From Ampelomyces quisqualis (lineage: Eukaryota > Ascomycota > Dothideomycetes > Pleosporales > Phaeosphaeriaceae): a stretch of DNA of 64,000 bases. The notes beneath the pieces were generated by a model, which saw nothing but the letters and a program-made list of their open reading frames with translations, did no database searches and was not told where the DNA came from. Location: contig JAGTXZ010000003.1 of assembly GCA_018398575.1 (NCBI GenBank), forward strand, positions 806,001 to 870,000, written 5' to 3'. The translations under genes were made by a program, and so were the position numbers. Numbering within the stretch: the first letter of the stretch is position 1; the number at the start of each line of letters is the position of its first letter. Of this stretch, positions 45,001 through 56,616 are shown piece by piece.

Positions 45001-48000
45001 TGCCGCATGAATGTTGGACCGCCAATGGCTCGTGGAGGTTTCGTGCTGCGTCCACACACTGTCAGAAACTAGCTCCTCAGCCTGCCACTGCTTTAACTTT
45101 TCTTTGCGTTTCACAATACGCCTTTGTGACGTCTCTTCAGTGCGTCTGTTCTGGTCTGTCGCAAAGTCTTCCCACGTTTTCGACATGGATCCGTAGAAGA
45201 AGACGTCTAGGTCGGCCTTGTTCTTTTCAAACCACTGCAAAAATGTCTCGTTATCAAGCTCGATGAGCTTCTGAAACCCTTCATATAGATCATTCTTGTT
45301 GGGTTGTATGGCATTGCTCAAAATGGTCGTCGTCTCGTGGGGTTTCTGCACCATGAGAAGCCGCCAGAAGTTTGCAGCCGCCAGACGTACTTCTTCGTGT
45401 TCCGAGGCTAGCTTGGTATACAAGAGGTAGCAAATCATCCTTAGTGAGAAGGATTCATTGTTTGCGGAGGATAGTATGATAGGTTGCCAGTATACCATCT
45501 TTTCCAGGACGGCGCTACTGTTGGACCCGCCCTCCGAGTCCTCAGGCTCAGCGAGACGCAACAAAGCAACTTTGAGGAACAGCCCGCGAATGACCTGGAT
45601 GACTTGTGCGCATAGTCGTACCGATTTTATCACGGCAACATCGGGTCGCTCGAGGTATTCAAGAAGAAAGCCGTTGAAATCTAGGAGGGGTTCTGCGCCA
45701 TCTAAAAACCAGCCTTCGAAGACAGCCTCGGAAATGTGACCTACGAAGCGGGAGAGGTTGGTAAGAACCCTTGGCTCGTGAAGCAGTTTTTGATCAAATT
45801 GAAGGCCGTTTTTCACTGCCAATAGGCTTTGTCGGAGGATGTACGACTCAAAGTATGCCTGGTGCTCTTGAAAACCTGGCGGAGTCTTCATGAAAAGTCC
45901 CAGTCCTGGAAAGTCCTTGCGCGTGAAGATCTGATCCTTGAAGACATCAAGCACAACCTCAAGCATAGCCTCAACGACCGACGAGCCGACCTTTAGCGCC
46001 GTAGGAGCTGTGTTGCGAGGAGACATGATCGGATTCAGAGCAGGTTCTTTTGCTGCTCTCCTTGCCTTGTCTGCAGATACAAGCACGAAGGAAGATGCTC
46101 TGCGAAACGGGATGACACGTTGGGTAGAGCGCAAGGGCGAAACATCAACGTGTGTTGTGCGAACAACTGGGCCATCGCTGCCGTTGGCATTAGAAAGCGG
46201 CTGAATGACTACGTCTTGGCCTTCGAATGTCAAGGCCGAACCTCTGGACAGCAACTCAGTCTCCGCGCTTACGCTGTCAGAAGTGACTATGACAGGATAG
46301 AGAACGAAGAGAATCTCTTGGACATAATTTGAAGTATTTGCGTAGTCACGGAAGGCTTCGGATCGGGAGTGCAATTCGGAGAGAAATTGGATGGCTGAGT
46401 TGAGAACAATGGCGAAGTCGTTCAATCGTTCCGATTGCGGAGCTTTGATGTCTGCCTGGATTAGTCGTGTCGGATCTCAAGGGGATCAAGAGATTCACCT
46501 ATGACTGGTTGCTTGGCATTGAGGGACATGGTTCTACGGCGTCCCCTGGTCACAGTAGCATTCCCAGATTCTTGTTTCGCAGTTTCAGACTCGTTGCGCC
46601 TAATCTCTCGATCTCTTACTATTGCACGAAGGCCTGTATCGAGCATCGCTGAGATCACCGTAAATATTTCTGGATAGCATATTCTCAGCTTTGCCTGCGG
46701 CGAACGCATGATGAAAATGTCGACGAGATTGAAAACATCAAAGTCTCTTTCAAAGTCAATGGTGGCCACGTCGCGATCGAAGAGAATCGCGAAGCAGATG
46801 GTCCAGATGCTGGGTGTGTTCCACCAGTGGCGCAACCGGTTCTTCATCAATATGAAGCCACCTGTCTTGTCCGCAAATTTTTTCACGTAAGATGGGCCAT
46901 TCATGACGAGTACGCGGGCAAGAATTGTGGCGCCCAACACGACAACTCTCTGGTCTGATTCGGCAAGCAAATATAAAAGCCATTTTCCAGTCACGTTCTT
47001 GGCGAAGCGTACCACTTCTTGTGGGTTTTGGGGGTCGCAAAGCAACTCGGCCACAAGTCGCAGGATCGCGATTCCAAGGTCGGCAAGCGGAATGCCACCG
47101 GACTCGGACCCGCTTATGGCAGGACTAGCTGAACGAGGTGTGGAGCCAGAATTCAAAGTAGGTGGCGTTCCCCGCCTGAGGCGCAATAGACTACCCTTTG
47201 GTCGTAAGGTCCTCTTTGCGTACGAAGCGCGGCCGTCATGGAGAGAATAGGTAACGAACAAAGACAGCGATCGAGCATTCTCCCCGTTGAAGTTGATCTG
47301 CAGTAGAGCCTTGAAGGCTTCCAGAAATAACTTGAAAGTTTCCGGAGCGAAGCTCTCGCCTTTGAGCGCATCGGTCAACCGCTTCACGACACCTGCGAAC
47401 ATATTAGTCTACGGTCTAGCAACGCTGAGCAGCAACGTACGAATTCGCTGAAAGCGCTTGGCGTTGTAGTGATGATGCTTGCTGCCCTTGGCAAAATGAA
47501 CGAATTGGGCATAATAGAGTTTCTGTGTATCCAAGGATGTTGCTCTTCGCCAGATCTCGAGATCAACGAGAAGGACCCTGTATGCAAGTGGGTTTATGAT
47601 GAGGGATTCCGTTGGATGATGCTCATCGTAGCCGACAAATTGAAGTATGTCACGGAGGAGCTGTCTGATGGATACTTCACACTCATCTGGGGTGACGTCA
47701 AGTGAGTTGGGGTTGCGCACGACCATGCCACCTAGGGCGAACCCAATCTTCTGGCGCAGAACTTCGGCGAGCACAGCAAAGCCATTGCGTTGCTCCATAG
47801 CTTCGCAATTGCGCCAATTGCCCCCGACTGCCTCAAGCAGGATCTTGACGGCTCGCAGCATGGCGTGCAGCGACTCTGCTGCTTGGACGAGCTTCAAGCC
47901 TACGGCAACACACCCGCCAATGCGCCATATGGCATCGTCTAGCGATTGGGGTACTACCACGACAGGATCACCAGACAGGCGGCCAAAGCCGCGAGCTTGC

Positions 48001-50123
48001 GAAAGCGCATCGTTTACTGATGGCACTGCAGCGTTGATGATCAGAGGTGTACTGTGCATTCTCGTGTACTTGTGCAGCGTCTTGGCTGATTCTCTCGACA
48101 GGGACTTGATGAGCTGTGATTCATCGATGGCGTTTCTATCATCGTCGTCCATGACCGAGCTAGGTGCGAAACTCAGTAGTATCTTAGACTCTGGCATAAG
48201 CTGGCTGGCATTGGAGCGGATTGCTGCGACGATTTCTGATCGCTCTTCCCTTCCGGGATGGAGTATCTCATTGTACACGTGAAGCTCAGCAGATGTACGA
48301 TAAGTCTGGAACGAGCCTAGGCGGTCCTGAAAATTGCCGCTGTACCGCGGGCCAAGTTTGTGATATACCGCAATCAGCTCGTCCGACAGGGGCTCGGAGA
48401 ATAGATGGAATGAGGCTACAGAAAGTTTCGAGGCAAGCACGTTTCGCCCCAGGCGCGGGGCAAGGTTGCGTGGAGTACCCAAGAAGGCAAGAATGTGGTG
48501 TTTGGAAGTACTTGATGACATGGACGCAAAGCTTTCGTGGCTACTGTCCAATACGGGAGGATGCGAGGGGTAGTGAGCTTTCATGGTTTCGGTAAACTCG
48601 CCATCAATGAATAGTGAGGCCTTGGGTGAGCCCATGCCGATAGCCTTGGCTCGTCGATGGACGACTGCGATATGATACCACCTACCCTCTTCGAAGCGGG
48701 GCGCCTTCTTAAATCTCACGCTAGGTACAACACCGGATGCATGGCCCATGTAGGTCTGCAAGATGAAACAGCGGGTATCCTTCTCGAGGTACGCCATCAA
48801 AAAGCATGTTTGGGTATCGTCGTAAGCACCGAAAAGAGTAGTATGGCAATTGGTATCGAATTTATCGACGCGCATCCATGTAACAAAGGTATAGCCACTG
48901 CCTGGTGACACGGGGGGAAAGGGTCGGCCAATGTCCGGGAGCTCGATTGCGCTAAAGCCGTGTAGCGAGAGGTCGAACTGTACGAAGGGCGGGCTACGGG
49001 ACGACTTGATGCCGCGAAGAAGAAATTCTGCAGCCTGCTCCGAGGTGGATGCTCTTCGGAACAAATAGTAAGCATCGTCCAGCTTATTGATTCCAAACTG
49101 GATCAAGGTGTCGGCCAACTCTTGCAAGAGCGCAGCCTCTGTTTGTGCGCATTTATTGTCAAAAAGGAGCGGGAGGACGATGCTAAGCACGCCCGTGACA
49201 TGCAGCGCAGCCTTGTTGTAAGCAGAGAGCCCTGTAATCTCGAGGATAGCCAGCAACACGGAGATGGATAGCGGCTTGGACCTGGTCCCGGGAGCCTCTT
49301 CTCCAGACAAGCCGCGCCAGAAATGCAGTATGGTAGGGATCATGTCGGAATTCTGCAGCACTTCATTGCCGCTGAAGATGTTCCTTATCTGCGCGCGTAG
49401 CGGGCCGAGGTCCATGCCGGTCTCGCTGTGTGTGGATCGGGGACTTGAGACTACCATGTCGGTGACTTGCGGTCCGGCTTCTGGTGCGGCGGGGTCTTCA
49501 GCAGGGGTGCCCTCGGGCTTCCGTGGGGCTTCCTCGATGTTCTTATCGATGTCGCGGAAGATGCGTGTCACGGCGTCTTCGCCCAGGGCAAAGGCGAACA
49601 AGCAGCCGAACAGCTGCGCCTGGCCCGCATCGTCCCGCTTGCTTGCAGACTGCCGGCCAAAAATGCCGGTGCTGGCCAAGGCCTGCTCGAGGGCACTCCA
49701 GCCGTCGTCTTCGACCCGCTTGGCAAAGAATCGACGGTTGCCGGCGTGTTCGTTCAAGGCGTCCGACAGCACGTCGAGCGTGGCCTTGATGACGTCGAAC
49801 AAGTCGATCCGGTCTGGCGGCGACAGTAGGGCGGGGTTGTAGAAGCCGGCGAGGGAGCGGAGGGTGAGCAGGAGCGTCTCGAAGCCGCGCACGTGACGAA
49901 AGGCGTCTCTGGTGTGGGTCTGGTCGTTTGAGTCGATCAGCAGCTGGCGCATGCGGCGGAGGGCGTGGCTCTGGCGCTGCAGCACGCGGGCGGTCGGCCG
50001 GATGGATTCGGAGGCGGTTGTGAGTTCGTCTGCGAGGCTGGCGAGTTCGGCGATCTGGGTGTTCATGGGCGGGATGCTCGAGGCGGCGGTGGAGGACCTG
50101 TGTGGCCGCGTCGTCGTGGCCAT
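42030..50123 (-). CDS. bph1: BEACH/WD40 protein (BPH1/LvsA-like), 2645 aa
   Basis: A giant scaffold of the BEACH family (yeast Bph1, LYST, neurobeachin relatives) involved in membrane trafficking and vesicle or vacuole fusion. Exons are 50123-47441, 47392-46499, 46451-42121 and 42059-42030; introns of 48, 47 and 61 bp. The second intron ends at CCAGGCAG, with the later AG chosen because only it keeps the frame. Residues 1-380 are helical repeats. A concanavalin-A-like domain lies around 390-600 (Y-T-F-V-T-W-M-R-V). A PH-like domain lies near 1850-1990. The BEACH domain is at about 2030-2300, with Y-P-V-F-P-W-V-I-S-N-Y. WD40 repeats fill the C-terminus, and the tiny last exon adds Y-E-W-D-C. 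It looks full length. It is divergent from the subtilisin gene and shares its 1.2-kb upstream region. Confidence 0.95.
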
Positions 50124-50486
50124 GTTCAGTCGAGGCCGCGGCTGCGGGGGGGTGTGGGGGCAGGTGGGGGAAAGAGCACGATCATGTCTCTACTGCACCG
50201 ACACGAACATGAGGCAATCGAGGTCCCACGGCGAATTGGCGTATCCAAGGGCTGAGTGCGCAGTGCAGCAGCCGTCGGTGATGCCAAAACGGGCATGGAG
50301 CTTGGACCCTGGCACTGTGACAGCCGCCACAACCACACACACACGCCTGAAGCGGGTGGACGCGACAACCAGGACGGCAGCCAGCAGGAATGCACTTGCA
50401 CTGTGGGGGGGATGGTGTGCGCACGCCGCTGTCGACTCGATCCACAGCAGGGCCCGGTGGTGGTGGGACGTCTGCCTCACGCGGAT

Positions 50487-50653
50487 GCCTCTGGGGGCTG
50501 CTGACTACTCCATGTTGGCACATGCTACGACGGAAAATGACCAGGGCCCTGGTCAGACTTCGTCTGGTAGGTAGACGGTCACGTGACGCCTCTGGGGGCT
50601 GCTGACTACTCCATGTTGGCACATGCCACTTACGACGGAAAATGACCAGGGCC
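50487..50653. repeat. 101-bp direct repeat (copy 1 whole, copy 2 first part)
   Basis: Copy 1 runs 50487-50587 and copy 2 starts at 50588. They match over about 65 bp, from GCCTCTGGGGGCTGCTG to ACCAGGGCC, apart from a 4-bp indel (CACT near 50628). The rest of copy 2 resumes at 50833, after an insertion. Confidence 0.8.
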
Positions 50654-50832
50654 TTATCTCAGCATATCATACGCCCCGCACAGCCCCTTAGCCAATCAAA
50701 CCCGATTACGTTAGCTATTACTTATCAGGCGACGCGGAGCTTTAGTGGCGAGCTTTGGGCACGGTCCCAAAAAATACTTACGTAAGTACTCCGTAAGTAA
50801 GCTCGCCAGAGCCGGATGAGAACACGGAGATA
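50654..50832. mobile_element. 179-bp MITE-like insertion with 9-bp duplication
   Basis: Copy 2 of the 101-bp repeat is interrupted here. ACCAGGGCC appears at 50645-50653 and again at 50833-50841, while intact copy 1 has it only once. Copy 1 therefore acts as an empty site. The ends share a short imperfect inverted repeat (TATCTC at the left, GAGATA at the right). Inside is the 14-bp palindrome at 50775-50788. There is no coding capacity. A 9-bp duplication would suit a Mutator-type element, but the terminal repeats are weak. Confidence 0.55.
50775..50788. repeat. 14-bp perfect palindrome TACTTACGTAAGTA
   Basis: A self-complementary site inside the 179-bp insertion, followed by a further CCGTAAGTAA echo. 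It contains a TACGTA core. Confidence 0.7.
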
Positions 50833-50880
50833 ACCAGGGCCCTGTCAGAAGTATGGTAGGTAGGCGGTCACGTGACACGA
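50833..50880. repeat. second half of the 101-bp repeat, copy 2
   Basis: This segment matches the last half of copy 1 (from ACCAGGGCCC through GGTCACGTGAC) with a few substitutions, completing the interrupted copy. Confidence 0.7.
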
Positions 50881-51200
50881 GGGCGGCCAGGTCAAACACC
50901 CGCGACAAATACACGGCTGTAGGACTCCTCTGAGTCTGAGTCCTCTCCTCGAGCCTCTCCCGGCGCTCCCTATCCGTCCGCCCTGTGTGGAGCGCCGCCC
51001 AGTGCGTGCATCAGTGCCGCTTGCGGACTAGCTTTCCCCAGCCTCATTCTGGTCGCACAGCCCGCGTCGCGGATCCAGGTCAGGCTGGTCAGGTGCGTCA
51101 TGTGGGTCAGTGCAGCCCTCGGCGCTTGATAAGAGCTCCATCGCCATAGCTGCCGCCCCCAGTTCCATCACCTCCTCCCCATCCTCTCCCCACCACATCC

Positions 51201-51203
<3 letters not shown>

Positions 51204-51230
<27 letters not shown>
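51204..51230 (+). repeat. (CT)13 run in a pyrimidine-rich leader
   Basis: An uninterrupted CT run about 120-145 bp before the protease start, within a longer pyrimidine-rich stretch that continues with repeated CTCTCCAT words. Such tracts are common in promoters and 5' UTRs of strongly expressed fungal genes. Confidence 0.7.
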
Positions 51231-51232
<2 letters not shown>

Positions 51233-51349
51233 CTTCTCTCTCCATCATCACTCTGCTTTTCTCTGCCTTGCTCTCCATCTCTCTCCATCTCTCTCCATCT
51301 CTCCATCTCCCTCCGTCGCACACCTCTCGCTGAGCGAGTAGCCGCCATC

Positions 51350-53117
51350 ATGAGGTATTCCACCTTCTCGTTGCTACCGGCGCTCGCCGCCGCAACCCCC
51401 ATGATGCAGGTCGGCACCATCCACAAGGACGCTGCCCCTATCCTGTCGTCAACCCAGGCGAAGGAGGTGCCCAACTCGTACATGGTCGTGTTCAAGAAGC
51501 ACGTCAAGGAGAGCCACGCAAAGGAGCACCACAGCTGGGTGCAGAGCATCCACACAAAGAGCGAGACGGAGCGCATGGAGCTGCGAAAGCGCTCGCAGTT
51601 CCCCATGACCGCCGACGTCTTTGATGGCCTCAAGCACACATACAACATCATCGGAGGAATGGTGGGCTACTCGGGTCACTTTGACGACGAGACCATCGAG
51701 GCCATCCGAAGGCACCCAGACGTAAGTAGCGCACATTCCCTCTCTTTCTCTCTTGTTGTGCGCGAGCCATCTGGCTTGGGCTTCGGTGGCGTGCTCATCT
51801 CCGGACGCGCCATTACTCCAGCCTCCACGTGACCATAGTCAGGTACTCAGGTACCCGCAGTGCCGCAACGCTAACACGTCATGATAGGTCGACTACATCG
51901 AGCGCGACTCGGAGGTCCACACCATGGGGGGCGACGACCACGAGACGGAGAAGAATGCCCCGTGGGGTCTTGCCCGCATCTCGCACCGCGACTCGCTCAG
52001 CTTTGGTAGCTGGAACAAGTACCTCTACGCCGCCGACGGTGGTGAGGGTGTCGACGTCTACGTCATCGACACCGGCACCAACCACAAGCACGTCGACTTT
52101 GAGGGTCGCGCGCACTGGGGCAAGACCATCCCAACCGGCGATGCCGACGAGGATGGCAACGGTCACGGCACGCACTGCTCCGGCACCGTCGCCGGAAAGC
52201 GTTATGGCGTCGCCAAGAAGGCTAATGTCTACGCCGTCAAGGTGCTCCGCTCCAACGGCTCCGGCACCATGTCGGACGTGGTCAAGGGTGTCGAGTGGGC
52301 TGCCCAGGCACACACCAAGGCCGTCAAGGAGGCCAAGGATGGCAAGAAGAAGAAGTTCAAGGGCTCCACCGCCAACATGAGCCTGGGAGGCGGCAAGTCC
52401 ACCACGCTCGACCTTGCTGTCAACGCTGCCGTCGATGCTGGTATCCACTTTGCTGTCGCTGCCGGCAACGACAACGCCGACTCGTGCAACTACTCCCCTG
52501 CTGCTGCTGAAAACGCCGTCACCGTCGGTGCCTCGACCGTCCTGGATGAGCGTGCCTACTTCTCCAACTTCGGAAAGTGCAACGACATCTTCGCCCCCGG
52601 CCTGAACATCCTCTCCACCTGGATCGGCTCTGAGCACGCCACCAACACCATCTCTGGCACTTCCATGGCCTCGCCCCACATTGCTGGTCTCCTCGCCTAC
52701 CTCTTGTCCCTGCAGCCTTCCAAGGACTCTGCCTTTGCTGTCGCCGACATCACCCCCAAGAAGCTCAAAGCCAACCTCATCTCCATCGCCACCGTCGGTG
52801 CTCTCTCAGACGTTCCCAGCAACACCAAGAACATCCTCGCCTGGAACGGTGGTGGTTCTTCCAACTACAGCAGCATTGTCGAGCAGGGCGGCTACACGGT
52901 CAAGAAGGCCGCCGAGAAGGAGTCTGAGTTCCGCATCACCATTCCTTCCCTCTCTGAGATTGAGGAGGACATTGAGAGCGAGTACAAGAAAGCCAAGGCT
53001 GCCGCCAGCCGCACTGGTAACAAGCTTGAGAAGCTCGAGCACGAGATTGAGGACTTTGTTGCGGAGGAGATGACCTCCCTCTTCAACGAGTTCAAGGAGC
53101 GCGTGGCCCGCGAGTAA
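51350..53117 (+). CDS. prb1: vacuolar subtilisin-like serine protease (proteinase B type), 533 aa
   Basis: A subtilase of the proteinase K group, most like vacuolar proteinase B, which matures vacuolar hydrolases and degrades autophagic bodies. Exons are 51350-51721 and 51888-53117; the 166-bp intron (GTAAGT...ATAG) lies in phase 0. A short signal region at residues 1-16 is followed by an I9 inhibitor propeptide (about 40-135, with N-S-Y-M-V-V-F-K-K). The catalytic triad is Asp185 (V-I-D-T-G), His217 (G-H-G-T-H) and Ser383 (G-T-S-M-A-S), with the oxyanion Asn in A-A-G-N-D-N. The charged, helical C-terminal tail of about 90 residues is typical of the vacuolar members, which are known fungal allergens. 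The start context GCCGCCATCATGAGG is good and the upstream leader is pyrimidine-rich. Confidence 0.95.
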
Positions 53118-54326
53118 AATCGCTGCCCCTGCTTTGATCACCATCGCGCGCGCCTGCTTGAGTTGGGTACATGTAGGACGTATTTCGCATAGGCATCCAG
53201 CGATGCCTCGGGAAGGGATATGGCGTCGGAAGTTATTCATGGTGCATATAGCTCGTATCTCATTAGCTTCCATCTGAATGTATTGTTTTTGTAGTACATG
53301 TACCGTTTCCGAAAACAGACTCGATTCCAGTCATGACGTTTGAGCTGCGCTTCTATGCTGTCGTCGTATGAATACTGCCCTGAATTCAAATCGTATCAGT
53401 CCCCTTGGTTCCTTTCCTCCCTCTCGTCGACATGTCTACTGATCATCCACACTCCATCCTCTCCACCTAGCGAGGGGGGGGGATGGGGGGTAGGGCGGAA
53501 ATATACCCCTCCAAAGTCCTCGCACTGCAAACCACTCTCCATCCTCACCCAGAGCGAAAACGAACCTCGAGGTTCGTTTGTTTTTCTGGCGCTATAAGTC
53601 TAGTACTAATGCTAGTAGAGTAGAGTATAGTCAGTAGACAGTGAAGATGGAAGTTGTTTTTTTCTTCTCGATTGTTTGATTCCACGTTGTTTCTTCTTTC
53701 TTTATGGGATTTTGGTTGGGGGGGAGGGAAGGAGGGAGGGGGGGAGGCACGTTGCGTTGTACGTTTTTACGTTGTGTGTTTTTACGTTTTACTTTGTGTG
53801 TTTGGAGAAATGAATCGTTGGATTGGGTTGGGTAGGTGCTTCTTTGTTTTCTACAGGCGTGGGGTAAGTGGTGGGTGGATGGAGTGCGTTGGGGTGATTG
53901 GGTTGGCAGGTGTGGGGTTTTAGATTGTTTTGTGAGCGCGGTTTTTCGTTTGCTGGGGGGTGGTTGTTCTGGTCAAAGATGGGGGATGCGGGATGGGGGA
54001 GAGGGAAGGCGTGGGTGGGTTATTGAACTATGGTATTGTGGTTTCGATTGCGTGTGGAGATCATGTTGTGCGGAAAAAATATTCATATCGTTCTGCAAAT
54101 TTGAAAGACTCTTTTCGTTCATACTTGCTCGAGAGACGTATCTACGAGCGAATCATTCGTCAATCACATTTGCGGATGTGCGCGCTCGCTCCGTTTCGTT
54201 CGATTCTCCCTCCCCATGATTTTGCACCGCGCCTGGTCGGGCTATACTTTGTTTTCGCCGGAAGCCGCTGGTCTCACCTGGCCCTGTCATATTCATTCCA
54301 CTCTTTGCCTGGCTCGCACTTATCTC
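53118..54326. other. intergenic, skewed composition, no gene
   Basis: Position 53400-53470 is C/T-rich and then flips to G/T-rich through about 54030. It includes a 22-bp palindrome. Frames at 53654-53923, 53836-54219 and 53960-54427 only follow the G/T skew and are not credited. The 3' UTR of the protease lies at the left end. Confidence 0.45.
53558..53579. terminator. 22-bp perfect palindrome, possible 3' end element
   Basis: A fully self-complementary 22-mer centred on CTCGAG, about 440 bp beyond the protease stop. It could mark the end of a transcript or a protein-binding site. Nothing nearby confirms either. Confidence 0.35.
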
Positions 54327-55176
54327 TTAGCATGCGTTACGAACGTATAGCTCGTACATCAGAGCCGGGCGCTTCTTCAGAAACTCTTCGACACCCTGAT
54401 TCTGTCCGGCTGTTTTATGAAGCATGATAATAACAATGACAGTTAATCTCAATCCATAGTCCGTCTCTGGCGTCGATGTGAACACATGTTCGGCCGCCTC
54501 TGCAAATTCGTCCGTATTCCAGTGCACCGCACACGCGCGAGCAAACTTTTTCCTAGCTAGATCTCTCAGGCCGGGAACTCCGTACTTATCTGCGATGGAG
54601 TAAATCTTCGAATGCAGGATAAGCTGGTTTGGATTACCATTCTGGGCACTGGTCGCTTCATCAGACGTCTCGGTATCGCACAGGGGACAGGTGAAGGAAT
54701 GGCAAAAACACCCACTATTACAGGTATGGTGCGCGCAGAGCTTCATCTTGCACCATACGTTGCAGGTATGTAGAAACCAGAGCTGTAGCTGGTGGAGGAT
54801 GGGCTCTAGAAGAGCAGGAGCGTAGTCGGCTGTGTAGAGAAACTGGAGCAGGAGAGCGACTGTCTCTGGCTCATCTTCAGGTAAATCAATCTTATCGCCT
54901 GCGAAACCCTTGCACATGAGTCAGAAGGGGCCTACTCGTAGTGGTAGATCCTCTTACATTGTGGATTGCGAATCGTTCGGCACCCTTGAAGAAGTCACAG
55001 CCCGTGCAGACGATGGCTTTGTGGACCTTATGTACGTCTGGGCCGCAAGTCATGGTGAGGTCAGAGTATGCGCCTGACTTGAAGAGACAGAGGATTGTCA
55101 GAAGTGTATCGTACGGTCAAGGGTAGACGCACGACTCGACGGTGCTCAAGGGCGCGTGGGCCGCAGGCGGAGCCAT
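54327..55176 (-). CDS. BTB/POZ protein with Cys/His insert (copy 1), broken or unusual splice site
   Basis: Member of a local BTB family; such proteins often serve as adaptors. Homologous exons are 55176-55133, 55087-54958 and 54908-54327 (251 aa). Exons 1 and 2 have the same lengths (44 and 130 nt) as in the copy at 55318-56361. Intron 1 starts GTGCGT but at the homologous position ends CCTCTG, where AG is expected. The nearest AG (55079-55078) would shift the frame after that donor; a weak donor, GTCTAC at 55128, would restore it and give 249 aa. Intron 2 is normal. The BTB core includes V-H-K-A-I-V-C-T-G. The insert has C-x-H-H-T-C-x3-C-x-C-x4-C-x2-C (54678-54737). The C-terminus is diverged. 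The open downstream frame argues against a long-dead gene. Confidence 0.65.
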
Positions 55177-55317
55177 TGTGCTGGACGCTGTTGTGGTGTA
55201 GGTTAGGAGTTCAAGTTCGCTAGCAGTGAGACAAGATTCCTGTGCGGGGTATTAGTTCACGGGAAAGAGAGCAGGTGAAGGTGGATTATTCGTTGCTGGT
55301 CAAGCCGCCAACCCTAA

Positions 55318-56361
55318 TTAGTAATCTGAATCATACAGATATTCAGTATCTATCCTGCTCTCCATGCAAGATTCTAGTTCAGCTTCTTGATCATAGTGCT
55401 TTGCTTCAACGAGTCTGTCCCAACCAATACTCTTCGCGTGCGCTTTCAACAGACCAACAGCCAGGCCGTTGAACTCCGTAAGCAAAGTCTCGATAGCCGG
55501 CTTGTTGAGTAGATTCATGTGCTGTGAAATGATTTTACTGACTATGTCTCTTAAGCCCTTGTCCTCCTCTGGGGTGGTGCTGAAGGCGTTATGAGCTGCC
55601 GGCGGAAACTGCTCATGATCCCAGAACTTGGACGCTGCACGAAGGAATTTCTCGCGAGCGAGTTGCTTGAGGCCGATAACATCGTACTTATCTGCAATCT
55701 CATACATCTTAGAATGGAGTAGAAGTTGATCCGGATGGCCTGGAGCAGGCGGTAAGGCGGGAGGAGGGGCGTTCGGACAGCAGATCTTGCAGATGAAGTC
55801 AACACACAAGCTGTTGCATACGTTCGTGCCACGTGATTTTTGGCAACAGTGATGAGGGCAAACGTAGGCATCTGGACACGGACGAGTGGCGCAAGTGTGT
55901 GGAAACTTGTAATGGTATGTGCCATGACGCGGGCCGCTGTAGGCGATTTCACCGATCTCGCCCATGCAATTATCGTCTGGTAGCTTAGGAGCATACTCGC
56001 TCTCGTAGAAGTAGCAGATCAAGTGTTTGATCACAGCCTGTTCATCCTCGGTCAAGTCGACCGTATCCTTCTCGCCGTTCTACAAACCACTTGTCAGTCA
56101 GGTCCCTTCATTCCAAACCCAATGCGCAAGAACTCACCTCACTAGTCGGAAAGCGCTCAGCTCGCTCGAAAAAGCCCGAGCTTGCGCAGACAACTGACTT
56201 ATGCACCTGGTACTTGTCTCCCTTGCAGGTGATGACGAAGTCGGAGTACTTTCCAGAATCGAGGAGACTAGCGGATGTCAATATGAAGCATAATCTTGCG
56301 TGGAGAGAACACACTACCTCTTCCGAGTCTTTGCGAGCTCCTCGCGTGCTTTGTGGGCCAT
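55318..56361 (-). CDS. BTB/POZ protein with Cys/His insert (copy 2), 311 aa
   Basis: Exons are 56361-56318, 56267-56138 and 56079-55318; introns of 50 and 58 bp, both GT-AG and in frame. The BTB domain begins at about residue 20 (Y-S-D-F-V-I-T-C, then Y-Q-V-H-K-S-V-V-C). It is interrupted by a Cys/His-rich segment of about 60 residues. The fold resumes with L-L-L-H-S-K-M-Y-E-I-A-D-K-Y. The insert carries F-P-H-T-C followed by C-x-H-H-x-C-x8-C-x3-C-x4-C-x2-C at about 132-158, a likely zinc-binding element. The C-terminal region (S-T-T-P-E-E-D-K-G-L-R) is shared with the other copies. The acidic tail after residue 290 is unique. The role as a CUL3-type adaptor or transcriptional regulator is inferred only. 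Confidence 0.8.
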
Positions 56362-56616
56362 GGTGCTGGTTGATTGAATCAGGTTGATCTTTTCAAAAGT
56401 ACAGAAGAGAGGGCTTAGAAAAGGTCAAGGATTTAAGAACGCGCGGACCTCAAATTTCACGCTAGCGTGGTGAAAGTGAATTGTCTCGGCAGGCTAGCGC
56501 AAACCAGCAGCGAGCAGCAACCCTACGACTCACTTCCCCGTCTCCCGACAAGAGCGCCATGATCAACCCGCGCAGTGACTCAACGCCATCCATCCTGCAT
56601 CTTGGCCATGAGTACT

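Larger units (their letters stand above)
50124..51349. promoter_or_regulatory. shared divergent upstream region of the BEACH and subtilisin genes
   Basis: No gene is seen. The region holds a 101-bp direct duplication, a 179-bp insertion in its second copy, and two CACGTG E-box palindromes, each inside GGTCACGTGAC (50578-50588 and 50867-50877). A long pyrimidine-rich leader ending near 51340 belongs to the protease gene. Frames at 49912-50574 and 51028-51651 are shadows. Confidence 0.6.

Noticed and set aside
46461..46498. First AG (46457-46456) as acceptor of the second BEACH-gene intron
   Set aside because: It breaks the frame with the strong GTGAAT donor; the AG four bases later keeps it.
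53654..54427. Three overlapping + frames in G/T-rich DNA
   Set aside because: Trp/Gly/Val-rich reading is a direct product of the skew, not of coding selection.
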